Origin: Lachnospiraceae bacterium
GTDB lineage: Bacteria; Bacillota; Clostridia; Lachnospirales; Lachnospiraceae
Length of the DNA stretch: 64,000 bases
Assembly: GCA_014239155.1 (NCBI GenBank)
Contig: JAAZZQ010000078.1
Location: forward strand, 51,407-115,406
Direction of reading: 5' to 3'
The notes under the pieces are model-generated. The model searched no databases and had not been told where the DNA came from. It was given only the letters and a program-made list of their open reading frames with translations. The position numbers and the translations under genes were made by a program. This document shows, piece by piece, positions 50,237 through 59,301 of this stretch; positions within the stretch are counted from its first letter, which is position 1; each line of letters starts with the position of its first letter.

Positions 50237-51007
50237 TCACTTCATTTTTTCCTGCGCTATACAATAAATGCGCTCGCTTTTATCTGTCACTTCCCCCAAT
50301 GTATCTGCATCATACGCCCTAATAAATGCCAACCCGGAATCTTCTATCAACGATTTGATTTTCTCCAGTGTATATCCCCGCTGAAAATGAACTTCCTGAA
50401 ACCGCAAAAAGCGTTCTTGTTCAGCCAACGATACTTCTTTTTCCTTTACAAATATAGTCAAATCATATTCATTAATACCAGCTTCTGAGTCAAAATAATT
50501 CTCCCAAATAAAGCTACAATTCTCTCGGTTCTCCGCAATCACACTGTCGCCAATCACTGTTTCATACTTGTATCTCGTATTGAAATCAAAGAAAAAAATC
50601 CCTTTGGGGTCAAGATAATTATTAACCAGCCGAAAACATGCCTTCAAATCTTCCTCTTCCAACAAATAGTTTAAACTATCACACACGCTCACGACCGCCC
50701 GCACTGTCCCATACAACTCAAAAGTTCGCATATCCTGATTGAGATAAAGAATATCCTGATGCGATTGTGCTCTCTTACTACAAGCAATATTAAGCATCTC
50801 TTCAGAACAGTCCACACCAATCATGTCAAAACCCTTTGTGGCGAGAAGCTCTGTCAACGTCCCAGTACCACAGCCAAGCTCAAGTAACAACCCATCTTGA
50901 ATACCAAATGATTCCAATGCCTGTATGGCATTCGCACACCATTGTACATAGGGTGTTTCATCCATCAACTCATCATACACCTCGGCAAATCCTGTATATG
51001 CTTCCAT
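50237..51007 (-). CDS. Class I SAM-dependent methyltransferase
   Basis: 256 aa; GLLLELGCGTGTLTELLATKGFDMIGVDCSEEMLNIA. Confidence 0.88.
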   Translation of the reverse strand: MEAYTGFAEVYDELMDETPYVQWCANAIQALESFGIQDGLLLELGCGTGTLTELLATKGFDMIGVDCSEEMLNIACSKRAQSHQDILYLNQDMRTFELYGTVRAVVSVCDSLNYLLEEEDLKACFRLVNNYLDPKGIFFFDFNTRYKYETVIGDSVIAENRENCSFIWENYFDSEAGINEYDLTIFVKEKEVSLAEQERFLRFQEVHFQRGYTLEKIKSLIEDSGLAFIRAYDADTLGEVTDKSERIYCIAQEKMK

Positions 51008-51048
51008 TCAAACCTCCCCTTATGTCCCAAAAGATAGCTTCATCAACG

Positions 51049-51906
51049 CTATGCTCCTAATTTTAAAGAGATAAAGAATCCAACCACAAGTAATACAATA
51101 CCTGTAAGAATCTGCACAATGCCAATAGCTCCCACTTCCATCATAATCAGAATCGCAAATGGTGACGCCACAATCAGACCAATAATCGCCCAGTAAGTAA
51201 TCAGTGGATATTTCTTTAACATAAACTCAATTAATTTTGCCACTGCGACAATACCAACAACCACGCCAATCCCAAACGGTACCAATACCACAAATGTATC
51301 CAACATTGCCGCAATATTAAATTCCTTCAATGCATTGATAAAGTTATTGATTGTGTCAATAATCGTATTGTAATAGCCAAGAATCATCATAATCATCGAA
51401 CCGCTCACGCCAGGAATAACCATTGTTGCCGCCGCAATAATGCCGACCCCAAAGAGCTTGAGCATATTAAAAACACTAAATGAAATATCCGCGCTGGCAT
51501 CACCGCCCTCACCGACAAGAGCAAATCCAACGACCATGACAAAAAACAACACAAACGCAATAATCTGCGGAATTTTAATACTGTTTCCTTTCACCTTGCC
51601 ATAGATAACAGGCAGCCCACCCAGAATTAAACCAATAAAAAATAAGTTTGTCTGCAATGGAAACCGCGGAAACAAAACCTCTGAAAATATCTTTGCAAAA
51701 ATTGCAATTGACAGCAACATACCAATTCCAATCGGAACGAGCAGCGCAATTGCCTCTTTCATACGTTTGATAAAATGCGTCAAAACTAAAATTAGTTTGT
51801 CGTAAATGCCCATTGACACCATCATGGTCCCGCCACTGACACCCGGAATCACATTCGCAATGCCAATGACCATGCCTCTTAAAATATTTACTATCATCTC
51901 TTTCAT
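51049..51906 (-). CDS. DUF368 domain-containing membrane protein
   Basis: MKEMIVNILRGMVIGIANVIPGVSGGTMMVSMGIYDKLI...VIPGVSGSMIMMILGYY; start trimmed from the 52029 ORF start that overlaps hisC. Confidence 0.9.
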   Translation of the reverse strand: MKEMIVNILRGMVIGIANVIPGVSGGTMMVSMGIYDKLILVLTHFIKRMKEAIALLVPIGIGMLLSIAIFAKIFSEVLFPRFPLQTNLFFIGLILGGLPVIYGKVKGNSIKIPQIIAFVLFFVMVVGFALVGEGGDASADISFSVFNMLKLFGVGIIAAATMVIPGVSGSMIMMILGYYNTIIDTINNFINALKEFNIAAMLDTFVVLVPFGIGVVVGIVAVAKLIEFMLKKYPLITYWAIIGLIVASPFAILIMMEVGAIGIVQILTGIVLLVVGFFISLKLGA

Positions 51907-51917
51907 GTTTTCCTCTA

Positions 51918-52985
51918 TCATCCTCTCTTTATTTTTAAAAGCGTTGCAAGAAACGCAAGCATCTTGTCCATCTCTTCCTCTGTTCCTATAGAAATGCGCA
52001 GGTAGTTGACAATGCGCGGTTTGTTCCAATGTCGAACATATATTTCATTCTCCCGAAGTGCTTCAAAAATTTCCTGCGCTGGAACAGTTTTGTGTGCAGC
52101 AAAAATAAAATTCGTTTTTGAATCACCAAATATAAAACCAAGTTTTGCAAGTTCCAATTTTGTGCGTTCTCTTGTCATAATTACCTTTGCAATGTTCTCC
52201 CTAAAATATCCCTCATCTGCCACTGATGCCACTCCTGCTGCGATTGTCAATGTATTCATTGTATAAGAATTGAAGGAAAATTTTACATCATTTAGATATT
52301 GAATCAATTTTGGATTGCCCATTGCATATCCAATGCGCATGCCTGCTAGAGAACGCGACTTTGAAAAAGTCTGCACTACAAGCAAGTTGTTATATTTCTC
52401 AATGAGCGGCACACAACTATCACCTCCAAAATCGACATATGCCTCATCAATAATGACAACCGAATCTGGATTCGCCGCAATAATCTCCTCTAGGATTGAC
52501 ATCTCTGCCATCACACCTGTCGGCGCATTGGGATTTGCAAGAACAATACCACCATTTTGCTTCTTGTAATCTTCTTTTTTAATACAGAAATTCTCATCCA
52601 ATGCTTGACATTCATAAGGTATCCGATACAAGTCTGCCCATACATCATAAAAAGAATAAGTGATATCCGGAAACAAAATCGGTTTTCCAGAGTTAAAAAA
52701 GGTCAAAAAAGACATTGCTAACACATCGTCAGAACCGACGCCGACAAATACTTGACTGCTGTCAAGTCCATGATATTGCGCAAGGATGTCGGCAAGCGCA
52801 GACACGTTTGGGTCCGGATACTTACGCAGTATCTCACAGTCAAAGTTTCGTATTACTTCCACGACACTTGGCGCAGGAGGATATGGATTTTCATTAGTAT
52901 TTAGCTTAATCACATTTTGATTTTTTGGCTGTTCGCCCGCCACATAAGGTACTACTTTCCGCACATAATTTTCCCAGCTCATCAC
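51918..52985 (-). CDS. hisC: Histidinol-phosphate aminotransferase
   Basis: 355 aa; VIKLNTNENPYPPAPSVVEVI, VGSDDVLAMSFLTFF, IDEAYVDFGGDS, QTFSKSRSLAGMRIGYAMG. Confidence 0.92.
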   Translation of the reverse strand: MMSWENYVRKVVPYVAGEQPKNQNVIKLNTNENPYPPAPSVVEVIRNFDCEILRKYPDPNVSALADILAQYHGLDSSQVFVGVGSDDVLAMSFLTFFNSGKPILFPDITYSFYDVWADLYRIPYECQALDENFCIKKEDYKKQNGGIVLANPNAPTGVMAEMSILEEIIAANPDSVVIIDEAYVDFGGDSCVPLIEKYNNLLVVQTFSKSRSLAGMRIGYAMGNPKLIQYLNDVKFSFNSYTMNTLTIAAGVASVADEGYFRENIAKVIMTRERTKLELAKLGFIFGDSKTNFIFAAHKTVPAQEIFEALRENEIYVRHWNKPRIVNYLRISIGTEEEMDKMLAFLATLLKIKRG

Positions 52986-53087
52986 AGTCTGCCACTCCTT
53001 TTTGTTCGTTTTATCTCAACCGAAGAAAACTCCCACTTCTATAAATAACAAGTAAAATACAATTTTATCTCAGTGTGGGTACAATCT

Positions 53088-53181
53088 CCGGCCAAGATAA
53101 GCCTCCGGCATGATTCATGCGAATTCATAATCTGTCAGCAGAGCTGACCCGCACGCCGCAGCAAGAATGCCGGCATTCTTG
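53088..53181 (-). repeat. Intergenic structured repeat, copy E
   Basis: Minus strand: CAAGAATGCCGGCATTCTTG-CTGCGGCGTGCGGGTCAGCTCTGCTGACAGATTATGAATTCGCATGAATC...; matches copy D over hairpin and core. Confidence 0.65.
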
Positions 53182-53487
53182 AAAATTGCTTGTCAGAACA
53201 ACGTTACTATTTGCTTTGTTCTAGTACAACAAATAATAATTAACTGATACCTTGACTCGTCTGCTTGCCCATCTGCTGCATTGTGGTCAATCGCCGCAGA
53301 CACAAGTAACAATAAAAATCCATGTAAGATTTGTAAAACAAACAAATAGCAAAACAATAATTTCATCATAACAAATTTTGGAAGTTTATGCAATGTCTGT
53401 TGACTCCAAAAGAATTTCATTCTAGTATTAAAATATAGTATATTTTTCCATAAATATGAAATCCTTATACTAAAGCGGAGGTTCAAT

Positions 53488-55254
53488 ATGTATTATCTCA
53501 AGATTTTTGTCAAAACTTTTTTGTCGCTTTTTGCCATAATGCGTATCACGGGAATGTCAACAAAAAATCCGTGGTCACTCATTCTATTTTTAATTCTGTT
53601 GTATGTATTTACAAAACTTCACAGTGACCAAGTTGAAAGTCACATTATTTCTGGGGATATGACCCTTTCTGTTCTCACCAGTGTACTTTTTAGTATTTTT
53701 ACAATTTCAGCAACCTACCAGATTATATTAGGGGATATGACAAGTGTACTGTTTTGCACCAGTATTCTGCTACTAACGGGGATTGGACTTTTTATAGTTT
53801 ATTATTATTTAACCATCTGGTTTTTACAGGCGGCATCTAGCATAACGCTTATAGGTTCTGGTTACTCCTATGCATGGATTCCTTATCTGGCTGCTTTTAT
53901 CTGCATTTTGTGCTGGCTGCCCTATTTTCTATATGAATATCCCGGTGTGATGACACCGGACAGCATCAATCAATATGCACAGATTATTGGCGCCTATCAA
54001 CTGAACAATCATCACTCTATTGTGCACACAGCACTTATTGGCATGTTTTACAATATTGGCGTTTCTGTTACAGGAAACGCGCATACCGGACTTGCATTGT
54101 ACACAATTGCACAGATGATTTTTATGGCACTTGCCGCTGGATATGTCATTCGGACGCTGCAAAAAGCAGATATTATTATGCCTGTTGTGCTTCTCACGAT
54201 AGGCTTTTATGCATTGATGCCCTACAATGGCGCATATGCTGTCACAATCTGGAAGGATATCCCTTTTGCTGGCTGCATGACAATTTTTGCCGCAGCTTTA
54301 ATGCGATTTCTGGTGCGAGGCAGCTTTGCCACCTCCTCTGACACTGTTCCAAAACTACAAATAAGTGAATATTTTACTCTGTTAATTCCCTATGTTCTGT
54401 CGGGTACTTTGCTCTGCCTACTACGAACTAATGGATGGTATGTCTTTGTGATATCTATTCCATTTATTTTAATTGCATATCGCAAGTGGCTTAAAGTGAT
54501 ACTTCCAGTTCATCTAACGATACTGGCGCTTGTTTTGTTTGTCAAGTACCCTGTTATGCATGTTTATGAGATTCCGCAGACAGACTTTGTTGAATCACTG
54601 TCCATTCCTGTGCAACAGATTGCTCGTGTCATTGCAGAAGGAAAATCTATCACAGAGAGCGAGGCTGTCTATATTCAACAATTAATGGATTTAGACCAAA
54701 TCCCCACTGCCTATCAGCCTGCTTGTTCAGACAACATTAAAAATCTGATTCGTCAGAAAGGAAACGCTTCCCTCGAGTCAGACAAAGCAACATTTTTTAA
54801 AATGTGGTTTTCTATTGGCATTGAACACCCAAAGACATACTTTGATGCATATGTGGCACAGACAAATGGATATTGGTATCCTGATGTAGACTATGAGGTT
54901 GGTTTGGCAGATGGCATCTATGCAAATGAGTTCGGTCTTAGTTGGCAGCCTATTATCCGCGGAAATATCATTATAAAAATAAAAGAACTCTTATTCAAAC
55001 TCCCTAAAATAATACCTTTGTACGGATTATTGTGGAGTATGGGATTCCTATTATGGTTGATACTGCTGCTCACTGCACTCAGCCTGCGTATGGGTAAACC
55101 TGCGAGTGCGCTGGTCTGCCTGCCCTTTCTCCTGCTTATAATTACACTGTGCATCGCAGCCCCAGTTGCAACAGAGTTTCGGTATATATATGCTGCCTTC
55201 TATGCACTCCCATTGCTTATTGTATCACCTTTTGTCTATGAATCAAATCGATAA
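53488..55254 (+). CDS. DUF6020-like polytopic membrane protein (glycosyltransferase-like)
   Basis: 588 aa; many TM segments; WLPYFLYEYPGVMTPDSINQYAQIIGAYQLNNHHSIVHTALIGMFYN; SD GCGGAGG. Confidence 0.7.
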   Translation: MYYLKIFVKTFLSLFAIMRITGMSTKNPWSLILFLILLYVFTKLHSDQVESHIISGDMTLSVLTSVLFSIFTISATYQIILGDMTSVLFCTSILLLTGIGLFIVYYYLTIWFLQAASSITLIGSGYSYAWIPYLAAFICILCWLPYFLYEYPGVMTPDSINQYAQIIGAYQLNNHHSIVHTALIGMFYNIGVSVTGNAHTGLALYTIAQMIFMALAAGYVIRTLQKADIIMPVVLLTIGFYALMPYNGAYAVTIWKDIPFAGCMTIFAAALMRFLVRGSFATSSDTVPKLQISEYFTLLIPYVLSGTLLCLLRTNGWYVFVISIPFILIAYRKWLKVILPVHLTILALVLFVKYPVMHVYEIPQTDFVESLSIPVQQIARVIAEGKSITESEAVYIQQLMDLDQIPTAYQPACSDNIKNLIRQKGNASLESDKATFFKMWFSIGIEHPKTYFDAYVAQTNGYWYPDVDYEVGLADGIYANEFGLSWQPIIRGNIIIKIKELLFKLPKIIPLYGLLWSMGFLLWLILLLTALSLRMGKPASALVCLPFLLLIITLCIAAPVATEFRYIYAAFYALPLLIVSPFVYESNR

Positions 55255-55263
55255 AGAATTGGG

Positions 55264-55431
55264 GAAAATAACTGATACAGATTACGCAATTAGAGGGAGA
55301 GTCCGTACTCTGTACTGAAAGTTTCTGTGCAGATTCTTAAGGATATTTTACATCTGCGCTATCGAAAAAATACACCAAAATATTTGTATAAGTTTTTTCA
55401 GTATAGAGTACTCTATGTATCAGTTATTTTC
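55264..55431. mobile_element. MITE-like element, family 3
   Basis: TIRs GAAAATAACTGATACA ... TGTATCAGTTATTTTC with nested TACTCTGTACTGAAA / TTTCAGTATAGAGTA; 168 bp, non-coding. Confidence 0.6.
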
Positions 55432-55595
55432 TTACAGTTATTTAAGAACCGTAAATAAATAACATTATAAGATTATGCTGGATAGGTCTTCAAGTGTACA
55501 GGTCAAAAACGTAGATATAGCGGACTATATTGAGGGTTTTTGTCAATTGGAGATATAGACAAGCAAGATGGCAAAGTTATTTGTTTATGGTTCTA

Positions 55596-56651
55596 TTAAT
55601 AGAGCACCGCAACATGTTCAATTCGATCCTCATTCATATCAAAAACGATAATATTCTCATTTGTCCTATGGTGTGCCATATAATACCTTCCATCAATTTC
55701 TGTGATATAATAAGGTGTTCCCCCAGATATACCAAATTGATTATAAAGTTCCTCATAATTCTCGTCTGCAAGCTTCTCAAGGTTGTCCGTCCTAAGAATA
55801 GTCGCGTAATCCTGATTTTCCTGATTATCTGTTGAAACCGTAATATAATAATAATTCCCAATCTTTGTTAACTGCACCATTCCTGCAATCTGGTCTGCTA
55901 CTGGATATTCAGCAAGTATTTCAAAGTCATCACCACTGGCATTGATTACCGCTTTGAGAATCTTTTGATTATTATGCCCTGACACAAAATAAAATGCATC
56001 CTCTATAATAGTAAACGACCGCACATAAACGCCATACAACACATCAATTTTCAAGATTTTTTCTACATATAATGGATAATATCCTCCTTGGTTGGGTGCA
56101 TTTGCTCTCTTTATAAAATACATTTCCCCTGTGATAGAACTCCACGCCAAAAATACTTCATTTTTTGCATCATATTGTATAAAGTGCGGGCGCATTCCAA
56201 TATTTTCAAGCGTTTGCGTATGCACATAATCATCCTGTATTTTCTGAAATGCCAGCAGACGATTATTTTCTGTATCGTCAACAAGAAGCATCTCTCCATC
56301 GGAAGCAATTGTGTGCGCATAATGAACCTCGTTTGTCAACACATTCCACTGATTTAACGAATCCGTAAGATTCTTATTGTAGATTATCTGATTGTGATAA
56401 CAGTCTACTATAAAATAGTTCTCATCAACTTTTGTAATATATGTCGCCACATTTAATGTGTCATATATATTTTTCTGACCATTGATTACAGGTTCAGAAA
56501 GCATTCCCTCATAAACACTATCTGGCAAATCATTATTATTCTGATTCTGCTCCCAGATAATTGTCTTTCCTTCCTTTTTCTCTGCACAAGCCGAAAAAAG
56601 TAACATTATCATAATAGGAAATATGTTTATTATATATCTCTTTCTATTCAT
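55596..56651 (-). CDS. Putative lipoprotein, possibly beta-propeller
   Basis: 351 aa; lipobox MLLFSACAEK; repeated motifs such as IASDGEMLLVDDTENNRLLAFQ. Confidence 0.6.
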   Translation of the reverse strand: MNRKRYIINIFPIMIMLLFSACAEKKEGKTIIWEQNQNNNDLPDSVYEGMLSEPVINGQKNIYDTLNVATYITKVDENYFIVDCYHNQIIYNKNLTDSLNQWNVLTNEVHYAHTIASDGEMLLVDDTENNRLLAFQKIQDDYVHTQTLENIGMRPHFIQYDAKNEVFLAWSSITGEMYFIKRANAPNQGGYYPLYVEKILKIDVLYGVYVRSFTIIEDAFYFVSGHNNQKILKAVINASGDDFEILAEYPVADQIAGMVQLTKIGNYYYITVSTDNQENQDYATILRTDNLEKLADENYEELYNQFGISGGTPYYITEIDGRYYMAHHRTNENIIVFDMNEDRIEHVAVLY

Positions 56652-56995
56652 AAAAAACCTCTGTTTTCTTGCAACAATTCAGACATAAGTTATTATAACA
56701 AAAATCCATTTCGCAATTGGATTTGATAACGGGATTTTATAAATTTAAAAACTACTTCTTAATCAATTTGCTTCTATCTCAATCTTTTCTCTCAATTAAT
56801 TAAAATCTATTTTACAATCACCTGTAAAACTTCCACCATGAGAATATAGCTGTTCTTTCTATTATAGACTATAAGTATCAAATGATGCAGAACCACTTCA
56901 TAGCGTCAAATCCACATTTTGTTGGTTAATGTATCTGTATCACTACACAACTCCATGTGACTTGTAATGTCATAATTTGCAATAAATGCAAAATC

Positions 56996-57163
56996 CTAGA
57001 ACGTGTGTGAAAAATACTTTTTACCAGATGTGCGTTACAATTTGTGAGAAATTTGTGCCAAATGAAAAGTGCATAGCAGACTATGTAACCTGAATTCTGC
57101 ACAAATATCACGCAAAGCGGGATGTATAGATGTCATGCCATAACATATTTAGACACGCCCTAG
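56996..57163. mobile_element. MITE-like element, family 1, copy 2
   Basis: CTAGAACGTGTGTGAAAAATAC ... TATTTAGACACGCCCTAG; internal similarity (TGTGCGTTACAATTTGTGAGAAATT) to 49185-49350. Confidence 0.75.
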
Positions 57164-57501
57164 TACATCATTTCGGCTATCATTGCTGTCCAATAGACAT
57201 TTACTATTATAGCACTCTTCTTCTATTGGTTACAAGTGCCCAGTTTTATTACATTTTGCTATATTTCAACAAAATTTATTGTAACTTTTAACGTTGTTTG
57301 TGAATGTTTTATGAACATATCGTAAATGTAAAGTAAATATAAAATGAATAAACTTTTTATTTTTCTATTGACCTTTGCAAAAATTTATGTATAATAATCA
57401 CTTGTAAGGCACAACAGGAATAAAAACAAAAATTTATTTCTGAAAATTATTTTAGCACTACATAGTGCATGCGCAATTGCGCGATATGGAGGAGAATCAT
57501 T

Positions 57502-57879
57502 ATGAAGAAAAGAATTTTAGCTACAATTATGACACTTACATTAGGCGCAGCAATGCTTACAGCATGCGGTTCATCAGCAGATGATGTGACTGCTCCTATT
57601 GAGACAAATGTAGTTGACACAACTTCTGCTCCTGTAGAGGAATCTACAGTACCTGCTACTGAGAATGTCGCTCCTGAGACTACTACTGAAGCAAATGATG
57701 CTGAACCTGCTACTACAGAAGAAGCTGCTACTGATGCAACTGCTACAGAAGAAGCTAATACTGAGACAAATACTACAGAAGAAGCTAATACTGATGCAAC
57801 TGCTACAGAAGAAGCTAATCTTGAGGTTTCTACAACTGAGGAAGCTGCTACAGATACAACAACCGAGGCTGCAAACTAA
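57502..57879 (+). CDS. Small low-complexity lipoprotein with Thr/Glu/Ala repeats
   Basis: MKKRILATIMTLTLGAAMLTACGSS lipobox; repeats ATTEEAATDATATEEANTETNTTEEANTDATATEEAN; SD GGAGGAG. Confidence 0.8.
   Translation: MKKRILATIMTLTLGAAMLTACGSSADDVTAPIETNVVDTTSAPVEESTVPATENVAPETTTEANDAEPATTEEAATDATATEEANTETNTTEEANTDATATEEANLEVSTTEEAATDTTTEAAN
57711..57860 (+). repeat. Imperfect tandem repeat (about 30-nt units) inside the lipoprotein gene
   Basis: Recurrent ACAGAAGAAGCTAATACTGATGCAACTGCT-type units. Confidence 0.75.
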
Positions 57880-57888
57880 TATTATATT

Positions 57889-58007
57889 GAGTAGGGGAAA
57901 AAACTTTTCCCCTACTTGTGTGCTGGGAGTCTGTCTGCCTTGCTGACAGACTCCATTTGGACGCCCATGTGCATAAAAATCGAGCAGGCAATCCTGCTTG
58001 ATTTTTA
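57889..58007 (+). repeat. Intergenic structured repeat, copy C
   Basis: GAGTAGGGGAAAAAACTTTTCCCCTACTTG hairpin + GTGTGCTGGGAGTCTGTCTGCCTTGCTGACAGACTCCATTTGGACGCCCATGTGCATA + hairpin AAAAATCGAGCAGGCAATCCTGCTTGATTTTT. Confidence 0.75.
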
Positions 58008-58040
58008 TATATTTAGAATTCTCTTTTGAGAAAAGTGTTC

Positions 58041-58235
58041 CTAAATGGTATTTTTATATTTTGAATATGCAACCAATATACTATCACCTGTTCCAATCAT
58101 CATTTCCAATATCTTAGCCAATTTTTCCTGGGTCATTGCTTTTGGTATTACAATATGATTAACTTTTTTATCCCATATTTTTTCATACTCTTTTTCAAGT
58201 ATTTCAATTTACTCTAACGCACTATCATTTATCAT
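58041..58235 (-). pseudogene. Short gene with in-frame TAA at codon 9
   Basis: SD AGGAG then MINDSALE*IEILEKEYEKIWDKKVNHIVIPKAMTQEKLAKILEMMIGTGDSILVAYSKYKNTI*. Confidence 0.4.
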
Positions 58236-58349
58236 TTTTTCTCCTAACAACATAATTCCGAAAAGAGACATTTAAAATTGTAGCAAAATATTTTATTGAA
58301 TTTATAAAAATTCTTTTCTACAATTTCTTCTTTCAATTTTGATATGAAA

Positions 58350-59216
58350 TTAACTCTTATTATTTTCTGGAATCTGTCTTCCCTCATGGTCCATATAATA
58401 TTGGTCTCTATAAATCAGTTCAGAAACTGGCACAAGCTGATAACCAGCCTCCTTTAAAGTAGTAATGAGTGTATCTAGGGCTTCAGCAGTATATTTCGCT
58501 CCATTATGGCACAGAATAATTGACCCATTTCCAAGGTGGTTATTTTGTGTGACAGTTTTTATTATAGAATCCACACCATAATCCTTCCAGTCAAGACTGT
58601 CCACGTCCCATTGAATAGCATAATAATTACACTTCCTTGCGACTTTAATTAGTTTAGAGTCATAATCACCATATGGCGGTCGAAACAGAAACATGTCATA
58701 TCCTGTAAGTTCTTTCACCTTGTCATGTACAGACATGAGCTCTTTTTCCTTTTCAGAATCAGATATCTGACTCATATTTTTATGGTTTTGGCTATGATTC
58801 CCAAGATCATGACCTTCCGCAAGAATCATCTTAACATCATCTGGATAGGATTCTACCCATCCCCCTGTCATAAAAAATGTCACTTTGACATTATGCTTTT
58901 TTAGTATCTCCATAATTTTCCTTGTGTCATCGTTCCCCCATGCTGCGTCAAATGTCAACGCAATTTTTGGTTCCTCTGTCTGCACACAGTAAATCGGCAA
59001 CTCTCTGCCCCCTATGCTGGAACTAGTGGGCAGAATCGTGCCTTCTTCCCTATATCGCACTCCTAAAAGCCCTGCAAGCACTAAAATCGCCACTGCCATT
59101 GTTGTAACTTTTTTTGAAATATGGATTTCCTGTAAATATGCACTGATTTCCCGCAGATATTGAATTAGTACGCCGCTTGTCTGTGAATCATGAACGTCGT
59201 TACTTCTGCCAAGCAT
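58350..59216 (-). CDS. Polysaccharide deacetylase (PdaB-like)
   Basis: KIALTFDAAWGNDDTRKIMEILKKHNVKVTFFMTGGWVESYPDDVKMILAEGHDLGNHSQNHKNM, FRPPYGDY. Confidence 0.9.
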   Translation of the reverse strand: MLGRSNDVHDSQTSGVLIQYLREISAYLQEIHISKKVTTMAVAILVLAGLLGVRYREEGTILPTSSSIGGRELPIYCVQTEEPKIALTFDAAWGNDDTRKIMEILKKHNVKVTFFMTGGWVESYPDDVKMILAEGHDLGNHSQNHKNMSQISDSEKEKELMSVHDKVKELTGYDMFLFRPPYGDYDSKLIKVARKCNYYAIQWDVDSLDWKDYGVDSIIKTVTQNNHLGNGSIILCHNGAKYTAEALDTLITTLKEAGYQLVPVSELIYRDQYYMDHEGRQIPENNKS

Positions 59217-59301
59217 AAACTACCCTCATTATTTTTTATAAAATATATTAAGATAAAATAAATTGTATGACAATGTAGGAGTGTGTTTCATTTATATATT
59301 A

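Noticed and set aside
55530-55835. + strand 101-aa ORF
   Set aside because: Largely antisense to the 55596..56651 lipoprotein; no supporting motif.
57711-57860. Possible CRISPR-like array
   Set aside because: Repeat units are contiguous, in-frame coding repeats without unique spacers.
57665-57946. + strand 93-aa Leu/Lys-rich ORF
   Set aside because: Alternate frame of the tandem-repeat lipoprotein gene.
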